Assembly: GCF_958298935.1 (NCBI RefSeq)
Contig: NC_084943.1
Location: 8,194,001-8,258,000 of the forward strand
Direction: 5' to 3'
DNA from: Phragmites australis
Lineage: Eukaryota > Streptophyta > Magnoliopsida > Poales > Poaceae
DNA length: 64,000 nt
A program made the position numbers and the translations under genes. The notes under the pieces were generated by a model. It did no database searches. It was given only the letters and a program-made list of their open reading frames with translations, and had not been told where the DNA came from. This document shows, piece by piece, positions 20,560 to 32,232 of the stretch (position 1 is the first letter of the stretch; every line of letters starts with the position of its first letter).

Positions 20560-21426
20560 GGAAATCCTAACAAGATTCGGTGGATAATCAAGAATCGGAA
20601 GATACCCTAGATTACATAATTGTTCGGATTTACATTAGGGCTTACCATTAACCAGAGAGGATATACCAAAAGATCGATTCAAAGAGTAATCATTAAGTTG
20701 CATCTTGTTTTTTGCTCGTCTGTTCAACCATGCAAGGAGCCTAGGACGCGCACGGCCAGGCTCCCGCAGACGCCATTACAACTACAAGACAAGAGAGACA
20801 GTAGCCAAAAGGCCTGTGTGTTCATCAGAAATAAATGCGTGTTCTGCTACGGCTTCTAGCACTGGGCGATCCTACTGCTTAGCTTCCCAAGGCCCGTCTA
20901 CCTGACCACAGCATTGCCACGTTCTCGACTCTGCGGAGCAGGAGAAGTAAATGTGGATGCCTTTTCATGGAAGTACTGCACGCGAGGCAGATTGGCAGAT
21001 GGCAGGCGGCCGAACGGTGTACAGGAGCTTCTTTGACGCGAGCACGAGCTTTGGTCGTCGCCGGTGATGACCGGGCAGTGTCTGACCGGCGGGAGCCTGC
21101 GAGGCGCCATGGGTGAGTGCAGTGAGTAGCACTACATTACACGTACGTGCGCGTGCAGCCGTGCACTGTGCGGCATGGTGAGACCTGTCACCTCTACCCG
21201 CGTTCCGCATATGTTGTGCACACACTGCTGGGCCATCACGACGGGACTGTTGGGCCAATAATGTCATTTCCTCGCGAGAATGAATGAGCTAGGACGTTGC
21301 TTTATTGCACTAATAGCCTACTGCTGCTCCATCTAGTCTGAATTATTTATTTTTCTACTTTCATGCACGCACAATAATGGATGAGGTAATATTACAGATT
21401 TGGACATATTTTGCCCCTGTTAATTA
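20560..21426. other. Unassigned DNA
   Basis: A moderately GC-rich middle part (20700-21270) with short open frames of unrelated sequence, AT-rich at both ends. No domain or repeat recognised. Confidence 0.45.
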
Positions 21427-22405
21427 GAGCATCTCTAAGAAAATTGCTATCCGGCTCCATATAGCTAAAATTAGAAAATTAAACTAAAAAATCAACACTA
21501 TCAGACTCTATATGGCTATGTATCTTTACCGAGCCTTTAAATGGCTCACCTTGGCCCCACACGCGTCGCCTGCCAGTGGAACGCGCGAAGCACACCGATG
21601 ACCACGCCGACTGCTTCGCTCACCGGCTGGATTGAGTTCATTGGCACCCAAATCGACTTCCTCTGGCGCGAGATAGCTCATCAGTGCCCAAATCGACTTC
21701 CTTCGCCGCAAGATGGAGCTCATTGGTGCCCAAATTGAGCTCCTCGCTTCCGCAGCTGAGCTCCGCCAGCGAGCTTGTACTCATAGCTGCTGGATTTAAG
21801 GTCCCCATCACCCAAATTGACCTCCCGCTCGCTACTTCCCGCGCCAGCCCGCCCGCTCGCTAATTTTGGAAATCGAAGTTTGCATCAAGGTGGAGCTAAA
21901 TCGATTGCGTACCTGCATTGCAAGTTCTTGATCTGTCCAAACAGCAACTCCAGCGGAGACTTTCTCTTCGGCGACCTCGATCTCCCGAAATAGCATAGGA
22001 ACCTTGATATATTTGATGGTGGCAGGGCTATCGAAGGAGCTGAGAATGGAGATGGGCATTTCCTCAGTGCTGATCCTAGGTCGCTGCCTCTCGGGCTGCC
22101 GCGAGCACCACGCGTCCGCACCGCCGCATCAGACTTGTGCATTTCTCGATGGAAGAATCAAGATAGAGGAGGAAGAAGATGGATGGGTACTGTAGCACAT
22201 AGATCAACCTATATATGGACTGTTTTGAGCTGGTTGTAACCTAAGTGTATTGGCAAATATCAACCCATTAGAGTATAGGGGATAAAATATAAAGAACTCT
22301 TAGAGTCTGTTGGAGAACGATAAAATTTATAGAGAAACTCTTTTAGATATGACTACCTATACAAGTATACTGGGGATGAGTTTTAGAGAGTTTTTTTAGA
22401 TGCTC
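21427..22405. mobile_element. Tourist/PIF-Harbinger-like non-autonomous element, 979 bp
   Basis: The left end GAGCATCTCTAAGAAAA and the reverse complement of the right end, GAGCATCTAAAAAAACT, share GAGCATCT. Both sides are flanked by TTA (21424-21426 and 22406-22408), the 3-bp target duplication of the PIF/Harbinger superfamily. The interior is unusually gene-like: GC-rich, with repeats of CCCAAATCGACTTCCT-type sequence at 21645-21700 and open frames on both strands, but no transposase. It is long for a MITE. Confidence 0.75.
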
Positions 22406-24400
22406 TTATGTACCCATTTCTGTAGCAACATTTTTAAGAAGGCCATTAATGGGTGTGTTTAGTGGAAAATATTGCCGAGAAAATTCATAATGTGTGACGT
22501 CTATTTGCAAACAAAAATTAGCCTGCTGAAATGAGATCTGTTGCTCAGCGGAGGTTGAAACTTGTAATTTCATTTTCAATTCACTTCATTTCCGAAGAGC
22601 AAATTTGTGTTTCCTGAAAAACCAAAATCACGGGATGTGTGCCGCATTGATCCAGAGAAAGCAAGAACATAAAAAATCCAATCACTTTTCAAATTGCATC
22701 TATATATATATGTACTCCACTACTCCTATATTTTGCTATGTTTCTTTTTTTTGGGTTCCTCTACGTTGATTGGTCTGTATAATTTGACTGAGTTATGAAA
22801 TATATCAACTTTCTATTTCCCTAGAGCCAGTTTGTGTTTTTATGTTCATTCTGAAAAGAAAAACTTGGGATGCTGAGATTGGCTTGGATGGTTAGTGGAG
22901 GTTGTTGTATACCTACCCACTAAGTATCAAACTACAGATTTATTTCTTGTGTATCTCACTAAGATGAAATTTTTTTATACTATGTATCCGTCGACAGAGA
23001 GATATCTGTAGTGACTTCGTTAATCTTCAAGCTCCACATATCTAGTCTTCAATAGACGCTGTGTGAGTACTTTATATATGGTGGTGTGAGTGTGTGCATA
23101 TGTTTACGAGGTTATACTAGTGTTTCTAAAAAATCATAGGATGTTTTCTGCAAAAAAACATCTTGGGATCTATACCGCATTGATCTAGATAAAACAGAAA
23201 CACAAGAAGTCCAATCAGAAAACCAAATTTCAAATTCTATCAACATATATATTTTGCTACGTTTATCTTTCTTTTAAAGTTCCTCTACGTTGACTGGCTT
23301 GGATAATTTAACTCAGTTACAACGGAAATCAAGCTCTCTACATTATGTCCCATAGTTCTTAAATCATGTTATTCTATTCAAATTTTGTGTCAAATTCTTG
23401 CACAAATTCTGAAACATCAATATGTTTGTTGCCAAAATTTCTACCGGTGAACCAAGCAATTTGTGACCAATTTTAAAATTGTGTTAACTATCAGTAATAT
23501 GCTGTGCCGAAGACATTATGAGGGTCTGAAAGTAACCATGTTAATTAGCTGTAACTGAAATAAACAGTTGTGATACATGGCGATTGTCACTTGCCCAAAT
23601 ATCTACGAGATAAACCGGACCGCCATTTATGTGCCGTTTCGGTTTGTGACACTGGGGCTTCGTTTGGATGCAAGAGTAGGCAAACCCAGGGAAGGAAAGT
23701 CCTAGGGGGGTTTTTGATGGCACATGCAAACCCCGGGGGGAAAAACCACTCCCGTGCTGCTGTTTGGAGGGAAATTTCAGGGATGTCTTTGTGCCTGCTG
23801 CAGTACCTTGCTGCGGATGGTGCAGTAGGTTGCCTGTGCTGCTCTACGTTGCTGCTGATTTGGTAGATCAAAACTAATCAAACCATCACACATACTTACG
23901 ATAAAGAGTACTATGATTTGTAATACTGAAAATTGAAGAGTATTTTCATGTCCAAGCATAGAAATGCAAATCCATCAAGTCATACAGCTTTCATATTGCT
24001 CTTGACTCCTCGATTGCCAAACCAGAATAAGAAGTATGTACGTATCAATTTATAGCATCCAGATAAACTTGAAATGTGGCAAGAACGCAAGATTAAAGAC
24101 TAAACTTTTGTTACAGAATATCACTTCAAAACTCTGTTTTCCAAAATAGCTAGTGATCAGCACTACACTGTGAATATTCTGCCTTAGCATAGAATCTTCT
24201 GACGATAGGTCACCTAAATTTGGATGAACTTCTGAAGACAATTGACCTGCAAAAACAACAATATTCTGCTGCTGAGGGACTAAATGGATTATAACATTAT
24301 ATCTTCAAAACAACATTTATAAGACATGGTGAAGTAGCCCATCCCCTAATGCAGGCGCCTGCATTTCCAACCTGTGCATACAGCTTTGAAAGGATCATAC
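22406..24400. other. AT-rich intergenic DNA with a diverged duplication
   Basis: No genes recognised. A GC-richer piece at 23640-23770 starts GGGGCTTCGTTTGGATGCA, like some grass Tourist/PIF ends, but no partner end was found. The internal duplication is listed separately. Confidence 0.5.
22619..23322 (+). repeat. Diverged direct repeat, two copies of about 175 bp
   Basis: 22619-22797 and 23148-23322 align over GCCGCATTGATCCAG/ACCGCATTGATCTAG, AATCCAATCA/AGTCCAATCA, TATTTTGCTA and TTCCTCTACGTTGA, then TAATTTGACT/TAATTTAACT. About 350 bp of other AT-rich DNA separates them. An old local duplication or two copies of one repeat. Confidence 0.7.
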
Positions 24401-26002
24401 CTATGAAGTAATTTTCTTCTTCAGCCAGATTAATCGCACATTTGGATTCTTGGTTTTGATGAATATTTGTCTATTCACCTCACTTTCGAAGACCACCAAT
24501 GCGTCTGCCTTCTCTTCATCGGTTAATTCTTCCATGGCTTCCAAGTTATCGATACACTTTTCAATGGAATAATCATCTTCACGCCTTCTCTTTTCATCCA
24601 GATTTTCCATAACTTTTTTCTGTTTGTTCCTTTTTGTAGTCCAAGTAGTCTCCAAGAACAGCTGCAACTTGACTTTGCTTGCGCTATTTCCCACTATCAC
24701 CTTCTTGCTATCCTAAATTATGATCGGATGGTGCAGATTGAGCTTCATTGGGTTCAATATGTTGATTTGATGTCCCTTGACCATCCAAACTTGAAGCAAA
24801 TAGATTTGTATGCACGTGTTCAGAGGCAGGGGCACGTGCTGTATGCTCTGTTTGGAGTTACTTCTTTCATTTGGAGGTTCCACTCGCTCAGTTGATGTAA
24901 AATTTAAATCTCCAGTAGCAATGCTTCCTATTCCAAAGCAAAAATCAGCAGCACAAAAAACTGTAAAACTGATAAAACGAGGATCATAATTTTGAGAATC
25001 AAGCAAATTCGTATAACCATAACTTCAAAGGTTCCTATTGCACATGTGGTAGGCCTTATCCTGATCCAGAAGCCAAAAAACAAGTTGAAATGATACAGTG
25101 CTGAATTTGAGAGGACTGGTTTCACTAGGATCATATTGGTCTTAACTCTATTGAACAGGTTCTCTACTTTCCATGATCTTTAATATGAGACATGATGCCT
25201 CATTCATTCATTCACTAAAAACTATCACACATTACAGTGCCACACGGGAATCCAAAAAAAGAACAACCAAGAAATTAAAGAGTAAGGAACAACAGCACTG
25301 TAATGTGCTAAGCACATTATACTCATTTACTAAGCACAGTTAATGGAAGCAGTAGTATTATCCAGATGTAACAGTAAGGAACAATAGCATATTTCTTACA
25401 TAATATTACACAGTATAAGGAACAATTTTACCTTTATATAGAGATGCCAAGTAATTAAAGAGAGGAAAGGGCTTTTGGCGGAACTTCCTCACTTTGGGGT
25501 GATCCTATGCAACGTAACAATGTAATTAGTACAAAAAAAATTACAAGATTACTATTTCTAGAGAGAGTAAATGTCTTACCTTAATAATTTTATCCCAGAT
25601 TTTTGGTTCAGCAATTATCATGCCCATAGAATCATCCCAACCCGTACCACTCTGTTTCTTTGCATCCCTTATTGATTTATAGCTTGCTTTAAGTTCCTTC
25701 TCCTTTTCTTGTAGTTGTTGCTTTGTGAAATGTGCTATAGGGAACCTCTCATTGAACTTGATGGTGATACTCCTCCAACCCTCTGATACCCAACCATTTT
25801 GCCCTTTGAACTTTGGGTTGTTGTTATGGTCATGTAATATATCAACAAGACTTTTCTCGTGGAGTTCCAAGCAGCCCTTGAGACTTCTTTGACATATCAA
25901 TTCTATGAAAAGAACGTCCAGCATGTCCAGCATTAAAAAAAAGGCAGCATGTCCAGCATTAAAAAAATAAGAAAGCATGTCCAGCATTAAAAAAAAAGAC
26001 AT
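24401..26002 (-). pseudogene. PIF/Harbinger ORF1, Myb/SANT-like protein, pseudogene
   Basis: PIF/Harbinger elements encode a Myb/SANT-like DNA-binding partner needed with the transposase. On the minus strand the first part (to 25573) contains GWVSEGWRSITIKFNERFPI and KKQSGTGWDDSMGMIIAEPK, then IWDKIIK, the Myb_DNA-bind_3 pattern, ending at a GT donor. Exon 25504-25432 continues HPKVRKFRQKPFPLFNYLAS. A third part (about 24930-24713) is Ser/Asn rich, with an internal frameshift and stops. The last part (24700-24401) reads EDDYSIEKCIDNLEAMEELT and NRQIFIKTKNPNVRLIWLKK, the conserved coiled C-terminus. The start is unclear because 25920-26002 is a tandem run of GCATGTCCAGCATTAAAAAA-type sequence. 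Same strand as, and downstream of, the transposase. Confidence 0.8.
25915..25999. repeat. Short tandem repeat, three units
   Basis: Three tandem units of CATGTCCAGCATTAAAAAA (with AAGGCAG, ATAAGAAAG or AAAGAC linkers) cover the apparent 5' end of the Myb-like frame and probably created an artificial N-terminal extension of it. Confidence 0.8.
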
Positions 26003-26123
26003 ATCAAAGTATAATGATGTCTCTTACATATCAAATCATAAGCAAACTAGTGAGTACTACTAATTTAAGCATCTATTACACATAGTAGAGGTACCATACT
26101 ACTTTACAAGACATCATGTTGAA

Positions 26124-27398
26124 CTAATTATTGTAGGCAGCCCACATCTGTAGTGCGATCTGATCTCTGAGAGTACTTCCATCACTTGACTCCAAGTCAT
26201 TTGGGTAGTTGTCATCGCCCTCCGGAACATCAACATAGTCGACTGGTGAGATATTAGTTGGTTGGTCATCTAGCTACCCTTCTTGACCATTTTGCCCTCT
26301 AATTATATTGTGAAATGCAACAGCTGCAGCTGGAATCTTAATCTGAGACTCTATGGGATAGAATGTGCCTACTTTTAGAATCGGAAACTGCTTCTTTAGA
26401 ACACCAATGGCCCTCTCTATGTGGTTGCGAAGTATTACATGACGATGGTTGAACAATTCTCTATAGTTAGCATAACCACTTTGAGATGAGCGACGCCTCC
26501 TGAACTCACTGAGGTGGTATCGAACTCCTCTATATGGGGCAATAAAGGATGGTGTGTTTGCGTACCCACCATCTACAAGATAGAATTTCCCCTCCGGCAC
26601 ATGAAATCCCTTGCTAAGAGCAGATCTAAGGACCCCTGCATCTGATGCAAACCCTTCCCATCCACATGAAATGAATGTGAAGTTAAGATCAAAGTCGCAA
26701 GCTAACATAACATTTTGAGATAGAGTTCCTTTCCTATTCCTATAGGGAGGGGCCTTGTCTTCTGCAATGGTGATTGGTATATGTGTTCCATCGATGGCAC
26801 CAATGCAATTCTGCACGCAAGGAAAGAAATTAAGGACTTGGCACTCAAGGAAAGAAAAGCTTGGGGAAAGGTATGTGTTTAGTATATGGCTCACCTGAAA
26901 AGAGGGCATAAAACGAGGATCTGTAGCAATTTTCGTATGAGTTCGGGTTGAACTTGGGAGCTTCACAAATATTTGAGTCAAGGCAGGAATTATATTGAAA
27001 ACTTCTGTTATTTTCCTATGGATTGTTTCCCCGTTGTGTTGAAAAGCTTTTTGTAGCCTCTGATTGCTAGCATTGTGTGAGAGCATGAACATGAACATCC
27101 CCAGCTGCTCCTCAACAGCAACACCTCGTGTGTCACGCAACAAATTCTCCGTTCTAAGAAAATTTGACGTGGCTCTAAATATCTCCGGCTCGATGCGGAA
27201 CTCAACTCTACACCAAATCTCGTGCCCTTCTAGGATTTCCTTAACCTTTTTAGCACCAGGAAGAGAGGAGGTATGGACGTGCCTTTTCTCTTCTTGTAGG
27301 TATAAAAGTAAAGCAGGAACAAGTAAAAGGAATAGCTCATCGTCCTCTTCTTCCTCCTCTAAAAAAAATTGCCTAACTTGCTCCTCCCAAGAACCCAT
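26124..27398 (-). pseudogene. PIF/Harbinger transposase (HARBI1-like, DDE_Tnp_4), one nonsense codon
   Basis: It cuts and pastes PIF/Harbinger and Tourist elements in the nucleus using a DDE active site. The ATG at 27398 opens a frame with an acidic N-terminus, a helix-turn-helix-like region (VAVEEQLGMFMFMLSHNASN), then NCIGAIDGTHIPITI (first Asp), GWEGFASDAGVLRSAL, FYLVDGGYANTPSF (second Asp) and HVILRNHIERAIGVLKKQFP (Glu). An 84-bp GT-AG intron (26894-26811) keeps frame and should be removed to join MPSFQ to NCIGAIDG. A TAG at 26276-26274 follows GQEG, where relatives continue with Trp-Leu-Asp. Beyond it the same frame stays open to a TAG at 26124 (LDDQPTNISPVDYVDVPEGD and so on). So this is a nearly intact transposase with a single Trp-to-stop change that removes about 50 C-terminal residues. 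The terminal inverted repeats were not found. Confidence 0.88.
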
Positions 27399-27617
27399 TA
27401 TCTAGTAAAATGACAAGAAAACATGTAGATCTAAATTGAAGCTGTAACAAACATACAGATCTTAATTCATTAACCTAGCCACTAGTATTCAAGAAAACAT
27501 GTATAAGAAGCAGAGTAAATGTTAAACTAAGAGACGATGTGAAGCAAATAAGACCAATTGTGACTTGCATCAGCGAAGTAACTAGAGAGGCAGAGGTATG
27601 CAGTTTAATTTCAGTAC

Positions 27618-27695
27618 CTCTTTGCACTGCTTCTTGAGCTTCAAGTTCTCATCCACCAGCCGGCGAACTTCCTTTTCTAGATTTTCCACGTATGC
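27618..27695 (-). pseudogene. Isolated bZIP leucine-zipper exon
   Basis: A 78-nt, 26-codon block between a CAG acceptor and a GTACTG donor encodes AYVENLEKEVRRLV followed by DENLKLKKQCKE. This is the end of the basic region and the leucine zipper of plant group-A-type bZIP factors (ABI5/DPBF/FD-like), with zipper residues in heptad spacing. No basic-region exon upstream or C-terminal exon downstream is visible within a few hundred bases. It lies 220 bp upstream of the Harbinger transposase ATG on the same strand, so it is either a captured exon or the remains of a gene that the element entered. Confidence 0.6.
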
Positions 27696-27699
27696 CTGC

Positions 27700-28080
27700 A
27701 CACGAACAAATCACTTAAAAATCAGTAAAAATTGAGCTATTAACTTTCATAATCCAAACATGTAGGCCTTTTTTCAGGTGTACTAACTGTGCACTCTTTG
27801 CGATTGTTGCGGTGTTTCTGTCTAAGGAGTCCAGGAGGCATGTGGGGGCTAAGGAGAGTGGACTACAAAGGATAGGGAGTAGAGCATGATTATAGCCTTA
27901 GAGGCTTAGAGAGCATGGTAAGGTGGCATTGTGGTATTGTTCATTTTTTCTTCATCATCTCACAAATCTGGGTCTATGGGTATAATGTTGCCAAGAGTTG
28001 GCCCAAATAATTGGTAACATGTTGCATAAAATCTTTATCACCACAAATCATTGTATCCTCATGCATCAAATATAAGATAG
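27700..28080. other. Intergenic DNA
   Basis: Nothing recognised between the bZIP exon and the LINE fragment. Confidence 0.5.
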
Positions 28081-28084
28081 TATT

Positions 28085-28960
28085 TTTTTTCTCACCCTGC
28101 CATTAGCAATGCTATTAAAAAATTTGGTATTATTATCCCACTCAATGACTCAATTCGCATGAGATCTTTTAAACCAAGACAACCCCTCCTCATTAAACAT
28201 TTTTTTGCAACTCAGCCAAAATATTAGCTTTTTTTCATGGTTGTATTACAGTCCAAAGGACCTTCTTCTTTCATACTTTCAATATTAGCTAATTCTTCCT
28301 TAAGGAGACATTTTCGATTTTACCAGCCAAGTGTCCACCCCAACCTTTAAGATGGGCTCTCAATTTTTCTAGTTTATTACATCAACACTTCCACCCTTAA
28401 CATTTTCCTTCCATATTTTTGTAACCTCACTCATAAAAGCTTCTTGTTCAAGCCAAGCAAGCTCAAATTTCAACAGATTGTTCTTAGAATTCTTTGAGGT
28501 AGAGGTAGAAATCAAGGGAATGTTATGGTCAGATAGATCTCTAGAAATCTTTTGAACCAAAACCATAGGTAAATGCTTTCCCAATCATTGCTAACCAAAA
28601 TCCTATCCTACCTCTCTAGTGTTGGATCTTCTCTATTATTACACCAAGTGAAGACCCCACCATTCACATGTAGCTCCCTGAGCTCATTAACATGAATAAT
28701 GGAATTGAAAAGGTGGGAAAACTGGGAAAGAGTATTTAGCCGGTTGTTTTTCATGAGTCTATCTTATAATGTTGAAATCTCCACCTATCATGAGAGGCAA
28801 ATGTGCCTGAGCACAGAAATGAGAAAATTCAATAAGAAATTCATGTTTATTTTCATCCTAGGCAGCTCCATATACATTGATCAAGGTCCACTTTGACCTC
28901 AACTCTTTTTCAAAGAGATCAATCTGAATAAGGTCATTGGTTCCTAATTTGGGAATAACA
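28085..28960 (-). pseudogene. LINE (L1-type) endonuclease fragment
   Basis: On the minus strand the order is LRSKWTLINVYGAA, FSHFCAQAHLPLMIGGDFNI, HVNELRELHVNGGVFTWCNN, DLSDHNIPLI, FELAWLEQEAFMSEV, and finally GLSWFKRSHANWVIEWDNNT with KFFNSIANGR. This is the second half of the AP-type endonuclase of plant L1 retrotransposons (GGDFN and SDH catalytic motifs visible) plus the linker before the reverse transcriptase. Several stops and frameshifts interrupt it. The reverse transcriptase itself, the start of the endonuclease, ORF1 and the poly-A tail are missing, so both ends are lost. Confidence 0.8.
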
Positions 28961-28964
28961 ATAC

Positions 28965-30087
28965 TACAAGCACACAAGTTACCACGACTTTTTGTATTGT
29001 GTGAATCCGCTTACACTCCAGAAATCATAAGTTAGGCATCGCCACAGCATCGCTATGAAAGAGCAAAATGCAGAAGTGAACCACACCACCAAGTTCAACA
29101 AAAGAAAGGCAACGACATTACCATCATGCGTTGAGAAAGACCTAGGACCGAGAATCGGCGAGGCAGTGAGGATTTTCGGGAGCACTGCTAGGGTTTGGCG
29201 TGGGGGAGGGCTATTGCAGAAGGATTTTCGGGAGCACTACCAACTGTAAGCTGATACTGGTGGAGACAGCCGCGCCGATGGCAACGATGACCACCAGACC
29301 CTAGAGGCGAAATCCCACCAAAACGCTACGAACGACGTCCCCACAAACCCCACCCAAAAGAGAGGAGGGCAGGCTCAGTGCCAAGTTCACGGCCGCACCA
29401 TCCCCCACCCCAGGCGCCGCATTCCTCGCATGCGGGTAGCAGGGTTGCACCACCGCATCTCTTACGACACGAGCAGATTTGGAGACCCCGTTGAGGAGGC
29501 GACCGGGGAGACGCCCCCGATCATCGCTTTCCCCGTGACGCCGCAAGAGGGAGGAGATGGAGATGGATCTGGAGGCGAACTCACCATTTGGGTTCGTTGG
29601 AGCGGAAGGGGCTGGGCTCCCAGGAAGCCAGAGACCGCGTTGCGGGGTTGGAGTTGGTCACTGGTGAGGCGGAGGGAGGGTAGTTTGGTCTGTGCCCTTC
29701 AGACGGTTGCCTCGCTGCTGCTGCACGGAGGCGGAGGCGGAGATGGAGGCGGCGGGAGGCGGAGGCCTCTCGTGTGCGAGGGAGTTCGAGACAGGGAACG
29801 ATTCCCGATCGGTAGAGGCGTGGCTCGGGCCCCTGCGGAAAGGACGTGGATCGGGCCGAGAAACCCTGTCTGATGGGCTTCCCAAATGGCGCGATTTTCT
29901 AGCCCGTGGAAGGTTGCCCAGTGGGCTTTCCAACCGGGGAAAAGGCTGGGATCCCGGAGTGGATCGGGCCTCCCAAACTAGCCCTGGATGGACTTTGGCC
30001 AACCGTTTCATACTTTCACCCCTTGTATTTGTCACGGATCCGAATGTATGTAGGGTAGCGTCACAATGTACTGTCTGGGGCCCAATG
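28965..30087. other. GC-rich DNA left of CRM element A, unassigned
   Basis: From about 29250 the sequence is CpG- and GGAGGCGG-rich with overlapping open frames on both strands of up to 147 codons. None shows a domain, and the translations are Arg/Gly/Pro rich. It looks like a grass promoter and first-exon region, possibly of a gene interrupted by element A, or a captured fragment. The last five bases (CAATG) form the probable target duplication of element A. Confidence 0.4.
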
Positions 30088-30996
30088 TGATGAGGACATC
30101 ACTCTTTCGGATACACACACACCGAGTATTCCTCCAACAATAGGTCAATTGACACGAGCTCGTGCACGTCAACTAAATCATGAGGTGAGCTTGTTCTTTA
30201 GTGTTCCTTTATATTTTGATGAGGATGAGATGCTACTGAATAATTGTAATGTATTCTTACTTAGGAACACAGGAGAAGAACAGCAAGGGCGCCCAAGCCA
30301 AGGTGGAGGTCCAATCAAGTTCGAGTCCGTTTTAGAGTCCAGGACCAGCCTGCACGAAAATCGTCGCCCAGGACGCATACAGACTCCGTTTTCGACGTTC
30401 TACACATGGTTGGAAATCTAAGGAGATAAGCTTTCCAAAAGGACTGGTCCCATGTCCAAATTCGTTCTGAGTCAACGGAAATCGTCGAAACAAGTGGACG
30501 TTCAGAATCTGTCAGGGTGCTGCGCCACCATCTTTTGGGCCATTGGGCCGTGTATCGTGTTGGAGTCCATTAGGGACGCGTCCAGGGGTCCTTGGCCGAC
30601 CCTAGTCTTTTACATACAGTAGCCTCCACCCTAACTAGGGTTGGGTTTTTCTCAGATATTGATCTACACACAGTTGTGAGATTTTTGCTCTTGTTCCGAA
30701 CCAACTAGGCCGCCGCAAGTGTTTGTGGAACCCCGACTTCGAGTGCTTGAATTCAATTCGCAATATTTCAGATTGCATCTTCTACATTCTTGCTTGTGTT
30801 CTCGGTACGCTTGCAGGGATTAAGCATTCTTGGCGAGGTCAACCGCGCGACACGGTTGATAACCATCGGAACTGTGGTGTAGTGATTGCAAGGAAGACGA
30901 TCTGTTCTTGTCGAAGCCTTTGGATCATCAACGTCGAGTTCTCCACCCACCGACTTATCGCTACATATCGGAAGATCAGGCCAACATTACTCATCA
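30088..30996 (+). repeat. 5' LTR of element A
   Basis: 909 bp, TGATGAGG to CTCATCA. The TATA position that reads TTTATATACAG in C and D reads TTTACATACAG here, and the nearby palindrome has one mismatch (CCCTAACTAGGG), so the promoter is probably weakened. Confidence 0.92.
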
Positions 30997-30998
30997 TC

Positions 30999-31008
30999 TG
31001 GTAATAGA
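30999..31008 (+). promoter_or_regulatory. Primer binding site of element A, mutated
   Basis: TGGTAATAGA lies 2 nt after the LTR; sibling elements have TGGTATCAGA, complementary to the 3' end of initiator tRNA-Met. One base differs here. Confidence 0.7.
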
Positions 31009-32232
31009 TTTTCAGGTTGCCCGTTAGGTGATTTCATTTTCCCCTTTAGATTAGTCTGTTTTTCATTACCTAGAGTCCAGAAAAAGGCAAAAAAATTCCG
31101 TCAATTTTCGCTGCCCTAGAACCCTTTGTGCCTTTGCAATTTTTGTTTTCAGTTGCGCGTTGTTGAGTTTGTGTCCGTGGTCGAGTCTTGTTGCTGGTTT
31201 TAGAGTCGTGTTCTTGGTTTTTAGTCAACGCTCTGTGCTGTTTTGATCACGCCGCTATCCCATCGCCACCATCCCCACCAACAAGTCGAGCCACCACATT
31301 ACTCGATTTGCCACCGCGAGCCGCCTTGTGTTACTTTCCGCCACGCCAACCCTAGATAGGTCGCAAGCCGCCTTGTATCAATTGCCCTGCCACCGCTGCC
31401 ATCCTTGTTCATCTCGTGATCCTATTGCTTGCAATACCTTAAAGAGGTCAATTTCTGCAAGAGTTGCTTGAAAAAAAAACCCTAACTCGACAGGGGTTCG
31501 GTAAAACAGCCATAACTTTCTCATACGGACTCGGAATCAGGCAAAATTTTTTTCACGGACATCTACAGAAAAAGTTACATCCGTTGCTCCCCGCTTCTTT
31601 GGGTTCCACCAATTTTTTTTTCCCAAATTCAGCTCGGAAGATTGAGTATTCGAGCCGCGAAGTTTCCGCACGCTTTTCAGAGAACGTGCTTGATTTTGTA
31701 TAGGCCACATCTTGCATCCGTTTGAGCTGAAAATTTCTGTGGTTGTTGCTTGTGTGCTCCTAGTTCAGAAAAAAATATCAAAAAATACAAAAAAAACAAA
31801 TTTCGTGATTCCTACTAGTGCTAATAGACAAAAAAGAGAAGCACATAGAGAACACCCAGATCATTGTGCTATTGGCTGTGTCTTTCTCTGATCATCCTTT
31901 TTTAGCTTTGTTTCAGCTGTTGTGCTAGGACTAGGGACACGAGATAGACCAGCAACTATGATTCATACTTTGGACACTTATTTAGCTTTGCTCTTCTGAT
32001 TACAGTTATTGCTAATCCTTGCTACCATATTGTGCCTTCCAAGCTCCACCTCCTTTGATCTGAACAGGTTCACTCTTGCAATCATCCCACGCTTCCACGG
32101 TTGTTCCTCCTTGCTGCGTTGGTAAGAACATTTGTAAGAGCGTGGTAAGACGCTTGAGTGTGTATGATTCCACCTTCCACAACCTAGTAGTTGATAGGGA
32201 TAATATTTGTTGTCCTTTGTTTTCTACTAACC

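Noticed and set aside
23640..23770. GGGGCTTCGTTTGG as the right end of the Harbinger element
   Set aside because: No inverted partner was found upstream of the transposase and no TWA duplication flanks it.
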